Shown here: piece after piece, positions 26,101 to 41,100 of the stretch
Layout: each line of letters starts with the position of its first letter
Numbering within the stretch: the first letter of the stretch is position 1
Source: Yponomeuta sedellus
Lineage: Eukaryota; Arthropoda; Insecta; Lepidoptera; Yponomeutidae
DNA length: 64,000 nt
Assembly (NCBI GenBank): GCA_934045075.1
Contig: OW203751.1
Coordinates: 1,499,822-1,563,821 of the forward strand
Reading direction: 5' to 3'
Made by a program: the position numbers and the translations under genes
The notes under the pieces: model-generated
The model's database searches: none
What the model saw: the letters and a program-made list of their open reading frames with translations, nothing else
What the model was told of the DNA's origin: nothing

Positions 26101-29100
26101 TGCAACGGTGATTGTGAAATGAAACGTCCTATACTAAGTGTCAAAAATAAATTTGACCAATTTTTTCTTGGGACGTGCTAATTTGGACCATTTTTTCTAT
26201 CATTTGGACGCGTTAGTACCGTGGACTTGGTCCCGGTTGGAGTTCTGGGTCCAATCTTCAACTCGAGGCAATTTTATTTAATAATAATAAATATTCATGG
26301 ACATATTACACAGATCTCGTTAGCCCTATACTAAGTACAACTAAATGACTTGTGTTATAGGCGCTAACTCGACGAGAGATTTAATACAATAAATACATAG
26401 ATAACATCCAAGACAAACTAGAAAAGTTCGTTTCCTAGTTTAACCCGGCCGGGGATCGCACCCGAGACCTTCGCGTGCTACAGTCAGCGTGCCAAACCAC
26501 TGGCCATCGAGGCCGTCATTATTAGTTTATTACTTTACTGAGCAAATAAAAAAGAGTACAGACTGTTAGCTTTTACAATATACCTCGGGCTCTAGTGTAA
26601 TACTCTGTAAATACTCCTGCTCTCTGTATAAAACTTTTCTTCACTATTTTGAAAAGTTATGTAAAGTTACAAATAACAATACAAAATAATTTCAAAAACC
26701 TATTTAGAGGCTAAAAATTTCACCCATGGCACGGTTAGCCAGAGGTCGCGGGTTCGAGTCCTGGCATGGGTGGATTTTTAACCCTCTAAATAGGTTTTTA
26801 AAATAGTCCTTAGCACGGGTTAGTGCATTAAAAATAAAAATAGTATAATCTGGCTCTGGCTATCCGTGCCAGCGCTCTACCAATTGAGCCAATGGGCGAC
26901 TCTGAATAGGTTTTTTTTTAAATTTGTCCTTAGCACGGGTTAGTGCATTAAAAATAAAAATAGTATATTCTCCTTTATAATTCATATTTTGTATCAGTTA
27001 ATTCATTAAAACTACAGTCCACGATCGAATTCTTTGATTTACCACTAAACAAATGTGCAATATCTCAAAACGTACAACTAATTGAATTTCTGTAAAATCG
27101 CATTCCATCGATCAAGACAGCTAGATTATTATTAGAGCTGTTTGTCTAACCTTGCTAAGGATGTAAAAACTTTTGGGCCCAAACTTGAAGCCTATAAGAG
27201 TCCAAATAATATTAGGTAATATTTAATAAACAGAAAACAGTTGGCACTCGTTACATACCGTACCTACGTGTTAATATTACATACGCAATGATATAATAAT
27301 GTCCTAATAATAAACAAGTTAGTGTTATAATAGGTACTTACGTCGATACTTATTTGGAGGTGTCAAAGATCTAACTACGTCTTAAATATGCACGCCTGTG
27401 CATCTGTCTTCACTGATATATCTACGGACTCTACTGATACGATAAGCTGTGTTGTTAATGAATGAATGTTTTACGAAGTGAACTTGTGAATATAAGTGAC
27501 TCTGCACGTATATCACCCCTGTATGTCCCCACTGCTGTGGCACGGGCCTCTTCCTGCATCGCACGAAGGTGAGGCCATACTCAACCACGGCCAAGTCCGG
27601 GTTAGTGGACGAGTGTAAGACAGTGTCGGGCCTGTCAGAAGTTATCAAGCCGCCCATAAAGCCTCTGACATGTCTTAACGACTGCCATTAAGTGACAGCC
27701 GGCACCAACGGCCTAACGTACCTTGCGAAGCACGGAAGCGCTCGGAAAAAATACCACTAGCGGTAGGCATTCACCCATCCTGAACCTGACCGCGCCTGTT
27801 CTTGCTTAACTCAAGTGATTCTAATCACTCGGTTCGACTAGGCCACGAGAGCTTCATTAACATTATCTTGGAATAGATTTAGATCGGATTATTCCTTTTT
27901 CTGTCAACTCCAATATCATAACGTAAAAAATAACTGTGCGAACAGTTGAATAGACAGACTCGCCCGTACAACTCGCACTGAGCTTATCCAATATATTGCG
28001 CCAAAAGGGCTACAACATAAAGGACTATACCATAAAGGATTATTAAGATGACAATGATGTCTAGAATTAAAGTCGGTATAATGCATGAGTTCCATGTTTT
28101 AAAAAAATATGTAATCTCTGTTAATTAAGGACTTGTATTATTATAATAATAATATTAAGATGTATGACATGTAACTCTTAATAAGTTATCAATAAATTAT
28201 CTGTATCTGTAAAAGACTATGTTTGGAGCTTTTTTGTCAATTTTTTCTCCAAAATGATCTAGATTTTGAAATGGACACCTAGTTTAAATTGTAACATTCA
28301 TTAAGCCGCAGTTACTGCGCTACTTTGAATAATACCTTTTCAATCCATTTCATATTATAATTTTCTAGCGACCTTAGGAACCAATCTAATAAATAACTTC
28401 AATAAATTAAACCACAACTTTCCGCTCCGTATTCCGACCTCAATTTTATTGTTTTATATGTTCTAAAACTCGCGTCTTCGCGATAATGGCATTTTTAACA
28501 ATGTATTATAAATAATAACCTCAGAAACAGCCTCCTAAGCACCAATAAAAAATTGATCCATAATAATAAATAACTTATAATGTATCGTTTGGCCAAAAAA
28601 AGATCCACTGATCTCTCGAATAAAGCGTTATCTCAAAATTGTCTATGCCCACGCTAAAAATGACACAACCTTAAATGTCATAGGTATAATTATTACGTTA
28701 TTATCGGACTTAAAGCGGTGTTAGCACAATGTATACAAATGTTGCTTCATATTTGTGAAGTACTGAGTTAAAATGAGTATGTAATGAATATTGTAGTTTA
28801 GATAATCATGTGGGTACAGCGATATCATTCCGATGTAAAAACCTAACTGCAAAGTAGGTAGTCGGGGCTGTAAGTGATGCAATCTACTTCAGCCAGATGC
28901 CGCTGCCTGTACGTAATACAGAGAGTAGTGTAAAGAGGTTCGAAATTTCACTGATGCCGGTGAGTCGCCCATAAGCTCAGTTGGATAGAGCGCTGGCACT
29001 GATAGCCAGAGGTCGCGGGTTCAAATCCCGGCACGGGTGGAATTTTTAGCCTCTACATAGGTTTTTTAAAATTTTCCTTAGCACGGGTTAGTGCATTAAA

Positions 29101-32100
29101 AATAGAAATAGTATAAAACGTAATTACCTCATTTCCTGACCTTGCTAATCGTGCTAAGGACAATTTTAAAAACCTATTTAGAGGCAAAAAATTCCACCCA
29201 TGCCGGTATTCGAACCCGCGACCTCTGGCTATCCGTGCCAGCGATCTATCTAACTGAGCTAATGAGCGACTCACCGGCATCAGTGAAATTTCGGACCTCT
29301 TTACACTATTCTCTGTATTACGTACAGGCAGCGACATCTGGCTGAAGTAGATTGCATCACTTACAGCCCCGACTACCTACTTTGCGGTTAGGTTTTTATA
29401 TCGGAATGATATCACTCACTGTAGCCACATGATTATACTATTTTTATTTTTAATGCACTAACCCGTGCTAAGGACAATTTTAAAAACCTATTTAGAGGCA
29501 AAAAATTCCACCCATGCCGGGATTCGAACCCGCGACCTCTGGCTATCCGTGCCAGCGCTCTAACTGAGCTAATGGGCGACTCACCGGCATCAGTGAAATT
29601 TCGGACCTCTTTACACTATTCTCTGTATTACGTACAGGCAGCGACATCTGGCTGAAGTAGATTGCATCACTTACAGCCCCGACTACCTACTTTGCGGTTA
29701 GGTTTTTATATCGGAATGATATCACTGTAGCCACATCATTATACTATTTTTATTTTTAATGCACTAACCCGTGCTAAGGACAATTTTAAAAACCTATTAA
29801 GAGGCTCAAAATTCCACCCATGCCGGATTATTAATTACGTTTTACCCAATAAATAATCGCAATTAGACAGGTTAATATAAAACTGTGTATGAGTATCGCG
29901 AATCATTAAGGAATACTATTTCAGCCTATATGGGTCCCACCGCACAGGCCTTCTCTCTCAGAGAAAGAGAATGGGCTTAATTACGACGCGTGCCCACAGC
30001 TGATTGGCATTTCAGGCGCTCAGGTACTTGAACACCTCAGGATCTCAGGTTTCCTCACGACGTTTTTCTTCGCGGTTAGCGAGTGGTATTGCTACTAAGA
30101 CTTCACAAATGTACACAACTTAGAAAACAAAGTCAATGCCGGGGTTCGAACCCACGACCTCCTGATTGAGAAGCCGGCGTTCTACACCGCTCCGCTACCA
30201 CCGCTCGTGTACATAACTTAGAAAACAAAGTCATGGTACATGCCCTCACTGGACATCGAAATGGTGCCTCTCGCTGCAAAAAGTAGATTTACATATATTT
30301 TCAAAATGCAGTAAATTCATAGTTTTATGGTAATTTGTTTTAGTTACACGGGCAACTAAAACAAATTGAATTTTGATTCGATTATGCAAATTATCGTCGT
30401 AAGTAAAACCGGCTTGCAACCGGTACATGCAGGTAATCTATGTGAGTAATTATGTATATTTAGGATCGTGGCAAGTGGCAAACTCCGGTCTCTGCCTCCC
30501 CACCGGGACACAGGATTGATTATTTCCACCCTGCTGGGGCACGGTTCTCTTCCTGCATCGCAGAAAGTTTAGGCCGTACTCAACCACGGGGTCAAGTCCG
30601 GGTTGGTGGAGGATTGTAAGACAGTGGCGGGCCCTTACTGTCAGAAGCTATCAAGCCGCCCATAAGACCTGTGACATGGCTTAACGACAGCTATTGTATG
30701 ACAGCCGGCACCAATGGTTTAACGGGCCTTGCGAAGCACGGAAGGGCTCGGAAAAAATGCCACTAGCGGTAGTCACGGCACGGTCACCGATCCAGCATAT
30801 TACCGCGGCTATTGTTGCTTAACCCAAGTGATTGATTCCAATCACTTGGTTCCACTATGCCACAAGCGTTTCTACACTTTACATATATAAAAATATGGGC
30901 ATACTGTTTTAATATTAAAAGATAGGTATAATTTTGCTATAGCTTTCAAACCACCCATAATTCATCCTTTAGATAAAGGCCTGCGCAGACGAGGGACTTT
31001 TGTCCCCAAGGGACAAAAGTAACACCTACGGTGTGCGGTCGTTTGTTCCCCGGAAATTGAGTGAAGCGTACGCTATGGAAGCAAATAGGTATTCTGAGAT
31101 TACATTGTGTCGTAATTTACATGAAGTTGAAAAAGAAAAGGCGTTTTAAAAGAAGACGCCGAACTTTTGTCCAGTCCGGTCTCTTGATGTCCTCGGTAAC
31201 TTGAGGGACTTTTGTACGGGGTACTTTTAGTCCTTCGTGTGCGTTATTCGATACAATTTATAAGAGATTTATATCGACGGACAAAAAAGTACCCGGGGGA
31301 TAGTCCCTCGTCTGCGCAGGCCTTAAGTTAAAACATTTTTGTTAGACATGTAATCACGATGTAAGAGGTCAACTGCAGGTTTCCTCACGCTGTCAAAGAC
31401 ATTTGTCTTCATTTCATCGTAAGGCCTTAATCTTTTAACAGGAAAACTGGTTGCTCATTAAAATGTGCGATAAGAAGCTTCGACCTAACGAAGCGTTGGT
31501 TAAGAGGTCGCTTTACAAATCAATCGATCAAACTTCCGTCCATTCACTTCAGGACATGCTTCTCTATGGCACAGCCGATTGTACCGTTTTTGGGAGCACA
31601 TATCTACTCTACGCGCGCAATATAAACTCATTTTTAGCCTCTAAATAGGTTTTTTAAAATGTCCTTAGCAGGCGTTAGTGCATTAAAAAAATAATATAAT
31701 CTTGTGGGTACAGCGATATCATTCCGATCTAAAACCTAACTGCAAAGTAGGTACTCGGGGCTGCAAGTGATGCAAATTACTTCAGCCAGATGTCGCTGCC
31801 TGTACGTAATACAGAGAATATTGTAAAGAGGTTCGAAATTTCACTGATGCCGGTGAGTCGCCTATTAGCTCAGATGGAAAGAGCGCTGGCACGGATAGCC
31901 AGAGGTCGCGGGTTCGAATCCCGGCATGGGTGGAATTTTTAGCCTCTAAATAGGTTTTAAAATAATAATAATGTTTTAGCTCTCGGTAGGTACCGTTTGC
32001 GTATCGAGATATCGGTACCGACTGACCTCCTTAGGTCGTTAAGACTGCACAGCACTGAAAACGAAAGTGTAGATGTGTCGAGAACCGGATTTTGTGGGTC

Positions 32101-35100
32101 AATGTTGTGTTCCATCGAAAGTACGGTTAGCAAAAGAAATTTCCGCGCAAAAGATAGAGTTTTTTTTCGTTTTTTTTTTTATATAGCCTATTATATAGGT
32201 CTCACTGCAGGCCAGAGGCCTTCACTCTCAGAGAGAGTTTGGGCTAAATTACCTCGCGTGCCCTCCGCGCAAGTCGCTCAGCGAGCTATGGAAAGAGCTA
32301 TGGTCGGAGTTTCTCTGAAGGATAGGATTCGTAACGAATGCATCCGACAGAGAACCAAAGTTATCGACATAGCTCAGAGAATCAGCGAGCTGAAGTGGCA
32401 GTGGGCTGGCCATATCTCGCGAAGAAACGACAACCGTTGGAGTAAACGTGTTCTGGAGTGGAGACCGCGACTCGGCAAACGTAGCGTAGGATGCCCTCCG
32501 ACCAGGTGGGATGACGATCTGCGGAAAACTGCCGGCAGATGCTAGATGCGGCAAGCTGAAGACAGGGTGCTATGGCGCTCATTAGGGAAGGGCTATGTCC
32601 AGCAGTGGACTACATAGTATAGCCCGAAGAAGAAGAAGTGCCCACCGCGGATTGACAATTTCAGGCGCTGAGGTATATGAAAACCGTATTAAATATCTCA
32701 CGATTTTCTTCACGGTTAGCGAGTGGTATTGCTACGCCGGCTTCTCAATCGGGAGGTTGCGGGTTTGAATCCCGGCACGTACCAATGACTTTGTTTTCTA
32801 AGTTTCCAAGTTTGTGAAGTTATATTAGCTAACTGTGAGGAAGACATCGTGAAGAAGAAATCTGAGAATCTGAGGTATTCACGTATCACATTCACATGTC
32901 AATCCGCGGTGGGCACGCGTGACAATTAAGCCCATACACACTCTCTCTCTGAAGAGAGAGAAGACAACGACAAGGAAGGAAGAGAACGTGAGGAAGTCTG
33001 AGAGTCTAAGGAGTTGACATACTTCAGAAGTGGACACATGGGCTTAATTACCACGCGGTGGGAACGAGTGATAATTAAGCCTATATACACCACTCTCTCT
33101 CTAGACAACGACAGGGAAGAAAGACAACGTGAGCAAATATGAAAGTCTGAAGTGTTGACATACTTCAGGAGTTGACACGTGGGCTTAATTGCCATGCGGT
33201 GGGCACGCGTGATAAGTAAGCCCATACACCACTATCTCCCTCCCTCAACAAAAGGGAAGGAAGACAACGTGAGCAAATATGAAAGTCAGAAGTGTTGACA
33301 CACTTCAGGAGTTGACACGTGGGCTTAATTGCCATGCGGTGGGCACGCGTGATAATTAAGCCCGTACCCTCTCTCTGAGAGAAGGCCTGTGCCTTACATC
33401 AACCGTATATAGGCTGCATTATTATGTGCCATTACATAAAACGTTGAAATTTCTCAACAAAATGCTGATATAATATCTTAAGCGTAATCTACTGCATAAC
33501 AATGACGTTTATAACCATTAAATTGTTAGGCCGTGTACATAACTTAATAGTTTTAAAACAATTCAAACGATTATCCTGACATTGGCATCTGAATCCGCGA
33601 AGACAGATAGATCATTGTTCGAACAGAAGAATGACTTTGAAGTGCCTGTAAATGAGTCTTAAAAAAATACTTCGACCTATTTAGAGGCTAACAATTGCAC
33701 TTTTAATTTTCATTTAAAAATTAAGTTTGTCCTTAGCACGGGTTAGTGCATTAAAAATAAAAATAGTATAAAATACTTCGACTTTTCAATAGTACGTAAA
33801 TATTTTTTAAGGCTGAGTTTGGAGTTTTTTTGTCCATTTTTTCTCTCCCCTGCTCCCCTCTCTCTCTCCTAAATGATCTCGATTTTGAAATGTACACCTG
33901 GTTTGAATTGTAACGTTCATTAAGCCACAGCTTCTGCGCTGCTTTGAATAAAACCTTTTCATTTCATATAGGAAAAAATGCCCATGCATACTTAACGTCT
34001 GGGCATTAAAATAATTACGTTTTACCTAATAAATTATCGTGATTAGACCTCTTTAATATATTGGACCTAAACAATCCTCCAGCGATCGGGACTTGGCCTC
34101 CGTGGTGGAGTACGGCCTAACCTTCCTGCGATGCAGAAAGATACCCGTGCCCCGGCAGTGGGGACGTACAAGGGTTGATATCGATATCTAAAATTGATGT
34201 GATTTAGAATAGAATAGAAACCATTTATTTATTATACAAAAAACAATTTTAACACGAAAAAACAATAAGAAAATACAATAGGTATTTAAAAATTAAAATT
34301 TTACCTGGATGGATAAAGTTTTATTTTTTATTATTAGTAAGTAAATAATTTATTTCCAAGAAGACAATACGAATTGAAGTAACTTAGAAAGAGACAATGG
34401 AGGGTATTACAAAAATTGTTTTATGTTTACCGGCAGTCCCCAAACTGAGCTAGGCCTGTATCGTGGGGACTTTATTAGTGTGCACAGTTTCCGTTTTACT
34501 TAGTCGTTGACAAATCCTAAACGTAACAGCACTTCTGGGAGATATCACTTTTTACCAACATAGTTTATGTAATATATATATCGTAGATAGATAGGTAGAT
34601 AGTTGTACATAAAAATGGAAATTGCACAGAAATTTATTAACCTAAGAGTACAGACGGCGGCCTTATCACTATCACTAAAAGTGATCTCTTCCAGACAACC
34701 TTTGGATGAACTGGACTAATACATTAGATAAGAAAGTAGATAACAAAAAAACATAGAAAATGATAATTTCAGAGGTACCTATATAAATATTTACGCCTGA
34801 AAAAAAAAAAATACAAGCCTAAATAACACTGAATAAATAAAATTATCAACAGATACATACAAATAATTTACACTGTCTAAACTGACGTAATTTAATTGAC
34901 TGTGTGTCGAGGCAATAAATGGTGATTAAACCACGTGGTTCCTCTGTACTTTTCACTTAACCCACGAATCCCACTCCGTGGGATTGCTGAGATGAACCAA
35001 AAAATTACATTAAAGCAATAAAAAATATGGTGCCGCGTCCGTCTTCAAAATGTCAATGCTACCCGCGTGATAACGAAATTAATAAAATAACTCGTACGTT

Positions 35101-38100
35101 CGTAGTAAGGCCGCTCAAATAGAAAGAGACAATAGAAGAACGAACTCGCTAACGTGATGGAAAACGTCGTACAGGCTTTATGAATTTGAATTGTTTACAC
35201 TATTTTTATTTTTAATGCACTAACCCGTGCTAAGGAACAAATTTAAAAACCTATTTAAAACCTATTCAATTGGTAGAGCGCTGGTACGGATAGCCAGAGG
35301 TTGCGGGTTCGAATCCCGGCATGGGTGAAATTTTTAGCCTCTAAATAGGTTTTTAAATTTGTTCCTTAGCACGGGTTAGTGCATTAAAAATAAAAATAGT
35401 GTAATCATGTGGGTACAGTGATATCGTTCCGATGTTAAACCTAACTGCAAAGTAGGTAGTCGGGGCTGTAAGTAATGCAATTTGCTTAAGTCAGATGTCG
35501 CTGCCTGTACGTAATACAGAGAATATTGTAAAGAGGTTCGAAATTTCACTGATGCCGTGAGTCGCCCATTGGCTCAATTGGTAGAGCGCTGGTACGGATA
35601 GCCAAAGGTTGCGGGTTCGAATCCCGGCATGGGTGAAATTTTTAGCCTCTAAATAGGTTTTTGAATTGTTTGAAAAACAAAAAACTCGACTGCCTTAAGT
35701 AAAATACATGAAGCCGTTAGGTCACAGAGCGTGACAAAGAATATACATACATCCACACATACATACATACATACATACATACATACATACATACATACAT
35801 ACATACATACATACATACATACATACATACATACATACATACATACATACATACATACATACATACATACATACATACATACATACATACATACATACAT
35901 ACATACATACATACATACATACATACATACATACATACATACATACATACATACATACATACATACATACATACATACATACATACATACATACATACAT
36001 ACATACATACATACATACATACATACATACATACATACATACATACATACATGTTGTGAACATAAAATTATTGTTCTCGTTTTACTGTCGCTACCGGGCT
36101 TTCGAGAGAACCAGCCTGTGACATCATTTTGCTGACCGTAGATTCTTATTATTACAGTTTATTGCACATGAAAAAAAAACAATACAGGGAAATACAACAT
36201 AAGAACATAACAATTAATTCTGTTCTTCCGCGGAGTGAATTAAATTACCGACATAAATTTAAGATTTTCTATACGTTGTTTGCGTGCCGTGCTTCGCAAG
36301 GCACGTTGGTGCCGGCTGTCATGTAATGGCAGTCGTTAAACCATGTCAGAGGCCTTATGGGCGGCTTGATAACTTCTGACGGTAACGCCCGCCACTGTCT
36401 TACAATCCTCCACCAACCCGGACTTGGCCCCCGTGGTGGAGTATGGTCTAACCTTTCTGCGATGCAGGAAGAGACCCGCCCCAGCAGTGGGGATACACAA
36501 AAGGTTGATATCAATACGTAGTTTTTAATGAAGAAAATTTCTTGTTAAAATAATTAATTTTGGACTCAAATTTCCTCAATCAAAAACTTAGTACAGGAAT
36601 AACCGACTAACAATAGTTGGACCGGGACCAGCAGATCGTACGTCCCCAGGCATACGATCTGCCTGGGAAATTTCCCTTTATAGTGGAAGAGCACGATCAC
36701 CCGCTCGTCCCTATAGACTTTTGTTCCCCATCGACCCGTAGGCCTGTTATCAGAAACAAGCGAGCGAGAAACTTAAAAATACGACAGATCAACACGGTCA
36801 CGTAACCGCACGGTCACCGGTTGGAATGCGGTATTTCGCAAGCTGTTGACCGTACGACTTGGCAGCTTCACAGAGGTCAGGTCGCGCTGGTCACAAGATA
36901 TTTTGACCAGTTCACGTTAGGAGCGAATGCGCGACGCTCCGAAGCAGAGATGGGTCGAGTAATTTCCGACGTGGCCTAGCCAAACCGAGTGATTGGAATC
37001 AATCACTTGTGTAAAACAACAACAGGAGCGGTCAGGTGCAGGATCGGTGCTCGTGACTACCGCTAGTGGCATTTTTCCGAGCGTTTCTGTGCTTTGCAAC
37101 GCACGTTAAGCCGTTGGTGCCGGCTGTCTTGTAATGGCAGTCGTTAAGCCGAGTCAAATGCCTTATAGACGGCTTGATAACTTCTGGCAGCTTACTGCCA
37201 GAAGTTATCAAGCGGGTCTTAACCCGCCACTGTCTTACAATCCTCCACCAACCCGGTCATGGCCCCCATGGTGGGGTATGGCCTGACCTTCCTGAGATGC
37301 GGGAAGAGTAGCCCCAGCAGTGGGGACATTCAAGGGTTGATATCCCTAGGATACACACTAGGATGTCCTGTGTCGTGGGTACTAGAAACAGCGACATCAC
37401 AAACATGAAAACATCCAGACCTGGGGTTTTTTTGACCCGAACGGGGGTTCGAACCCGGAACCTCTCGCATGGTAGACAGATGCGCTACCGCTGCGCCACA
37501 GAGGTTGTCGTTTTAAAACCCTATTTAGAGCCAAAAAATTCCACCCATGCCGGGATTCGAACCCGCGACCTCTGGCTATCCGTGCCAGCGCTCTTTCCAA
37601 CTGAGCTAATGGGCGACTCACCGGCATCAGTGAAATTTCGAACCTCTTTACACTATGCTCTGTATTACGTACAGGCAGCGACATCTGGCTTAAGTAAATT
37701 GAATCACTTACAGCCCCGACTACCTACTTTGCAGTTAGGTTTTTAGCCTTTAAATAGGTTTATAAAATTGTCCTTAGCACCTGTTAGTGCATTAAAAATA
37801 AAAATAGTATAATAGGTTGTCGTTTGTGATTAGCACTTGTGATTAACAGCGGAACCAACCCAAATGGTTAACATTAACAATGTAGCATGTCTCTTTAAAT
37901 GTAGCATGTCTCTTTCAGTGTAGCATGTCTCTTTCAATGTAGCATGTCTCTTTAAATGTAGCATGTTTCTTTAAGTGTAGCATGTCTCTTTAAATGTAGC
38001 ATGTTTCTTTAAGTGTAGCATGTCTCTTTAAATGTAGCATGTCTCTTTCAGTGTAGCATGTCTCTTTCAATGTAGCATGTCTCTTTAAATGTAGCATGTT

Positions 38101-41100
38101 TCTTTAAGTGTAGCATGTCTCTTTAAATGTAGCATGTCTCTTTCAGTGTAGCATGTCTCTTTCAATGTAGCATGTCTCTTTAAATGTAGCATGTCTCTTT
38201 CAGTGTAGCATGTCTCTTTCAATGTAGCATGTCTCTTTAAATGTAGCATGTCTCTTTCAGTGTAGCATGTCTCTTTCAATGTAGCATGTCTCTTTAAATG
38301 TAGCATGTTTCTTTAAGTGTAGCATGTCTCTTTAAATGTAGCATGTCTCTTTCAGTGTAGCATGTCTCTTTCAATGGCTACATTCTAATGTCTCTTTAAA
38401 TGTAGCATGTTTCTTTAAGTGTAGCATGTCTCTTTAAATGTAGCATGTCTCTTTCAGTGTAGCATGTCTCTTTCAATGTAGCATGTCTCTTTAAATGTAG
38501 CATGTCTCTTTCAGTGTAGCATGTCTCTTTCAGTGTAGCATGTCTCTTTCAATGTAGCATGTCTCTTTAAATGTAGCATGTTTCTTTAAGTGTAGCATGT
38601 CTTTTTAAATGTAGCATGTCTCTTTCAGTGTAGCATGTCTCTTTCAGTGTAGCATGTCTCTTTCAATGTAGCATGTCTCTTTAAATGTAGCATGTTTCTT
38701 TAAGTGTAGCATGTCTCTTTAAATGTAGCATGTCTCTTTAAATGTAGCATGTCTCTTTCAATGTAGCATGTCTCTTTAAATGTAGCATGTCCCTTTGAAG
38801 TTCTTCCTGAACTTTCAGCACATGCTGAGTCGGAGCCCATTCTCATTTGCCACACCTACGTTGATCACTCTCAGTCAAGTATAGACTAGGTACACTACAG
38901 TAACGTGAATGCCTATCTTCTGTGTGCTTTTTATGTATGCTACTTTTTTTGTTATATGCTTTGTTCGTGCTGTGACTTGTATTTGGTTTTGTACTGCTTT
39001 GCTTTGTATACGTGTGTGTGTCTTATGTGAATAAATGTTTTATCTATCTATCTATATTTAGAGGCTGATGACTCTGATCAGTGTTTTGTGGCGAAACGCC
39101 ACTGGTATGAATAACCTATTTAGCAATGTGTGTTAGCAAGTGACCTTAAGATTGGAGTGATATTGGCAAGTGTTCCAAACTGCCCGCGATCATCGAAGCT
39201 GTATACAAAAACAGTGTTGTAACATGTCCATAATGAGTTACATCTTTTCTAGATCGAAAAGTCATTGCTAAATATGTATTTTGCAAAAGATACTCGGAGA
39301 TTTCTTCAAAGCGCTCGTGGCCTAGTCGAACCGAATGATGGGAACCAATCAATTGAGTTAAACAACTACAGGCGCGGTTAGGTGCTGGATGGGTGACCGT
39401 CCTGGGACTACCGCATTGTTTCCGAGCGTTTCCGTGTTTTGCAAGGCACGTTAAGCCGTTGGTGCCGGCTGTCATGTAATGGTAGTCATTAAGCCATGTC
39501 AGAGGCCTTATGTGCGACTTGATTACTTCTGACAGTAAGGCCCGCCACTGACTTGCAATCGTCCACCAACCCGGACTTGGCCCCCGTGGTGGCGAAAGGT
39601 CAAACCTTCCTGCGATGCAGGAAGAGACCCGTGCCCCAGCAGTAGGGATATACAAGGGTTGATATCGACTTGGAGTTGTGTTGCTATTTCTATGACCAAC
39701 CGTCGCTACTACGTCACCGGACTTTTGTGAACCTATGAAATGAAAAGGTTTTATTCAAACTGCGGCTTAATGAACGTCAAAATTCAAAATATGTGTCCAT
39801 TTCAAAATCTAGACTGTTTTGGAGAAAAAATGGTTAAAAAACTCCAAACTTAGTCTTTTCAAAGTACTTAATAAGTAACAGAGTTTACATAATTACTTAT
39901 ATTATAAAACATTGAACTCATGCATTGTACTGGCTTTAATTCCAGACATAGTTGTCATTTGTCATCTAAATAATCTTTATGTTATAGTAGCCCTTTTGGC
40001 ACAAACTGTACTTAACACATTGTTTGAACCGCGCGCGAATGGAGTTTGGAAGAATAACTCCAAACTTAGTCTTTTCAAAGTCCTTAATTAACAGAGATTA
40101 AATCGATATCAAGCTTTGCATGTCCCCATTGCTGGGGCACGGGTCTCTTCCTGTATCGCCATACTCCACCACGGGGGCCAAGTCCCGGTTGTGGAACCGC
40201 TGGATACAAAGAGTTGATATCATCAATGGCGATTATTTTATCTAATTAGCGTGTTTCAGAAATTGCGCATTCTAGAAAAAAACCTTTGTACTTACGGGAG
40301 CTCATTGTAGAATAATACAGAATGGCCCGTTATCAACCCTTGTATGTCCCCACTGCTGGGGCACGGGTCTCTTCCTGCATCGCAGGAAGTTTAGGCCATA
40401 CTCCACCACGGGGGCCAAGTCCGGGTTGGTGGAGGATTGTAAGACAGTGGCGGGGCTTACAGAATGGCCCACAAAGGATGAATTAATCTTTGCCGAATCG
40501 CTCGCAGCTCCGACTGCCTGAGTGATCTTAAACGATCACGAAGGTTAAGGAACATAGGGCGCGTTCAGTGCATGGCTGGGTGACCGACTATGACTAACGC
40601 TAGTGGCGTTTTTCCGAGCGGTTCCATACTTCGCAAGGCACGCTAAGCAGTTGGTGCCGGCTGCCGTCGATAGATGGCAGTCGTTAAGCCACGTCAGAGG
40701 CCTTAGGGCGGTTTGAAAACTTCTGACATTGAGACCAGCCACTAGTCTTGCAAGCCTCCACCAATCCGGACTTGGCCCCCGTGGTGGAGTATGGCCTATA
40801 CCTTCCTCAGGGAAGAGACCCGTGCCCTTCGGTGGGGACATAATGGGTTGAACCGTTGCCAGCCTAAACTTGAGCCAATCTCGTCCATCAACTTCCGGTG
40901 GCTTGAGCAATAATATTTATTGCGCACCAGAGGCTATTTATGTAGATTTAATTCACTCATTAAGTTTGCATAAATAACTCGAAACTGAGTGCCCATCAGC
41001 CCGAAGGTATTTTCCTAGATAACTTAGCATGGCTGATGTTATCAAGGGACCTTTAGTTAATGCTGCGTTTAGAGAAAATATGGACGATTAATGTTTGTGT

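Noticed and set aside
31451..31648. 65-codon ORF
   Set aside because: No domain; runs into a TI repeat.
35649..36135. ORFs reading MYVC or HTYI repeats
   Set aside because: Produced by the (CATA)n array.
37881..38799. CRISPR-like regular repeats
   Set aside because: Units are contiguous 19-mers with no spacers, and the genome is eukaryotic: a minisatellite.
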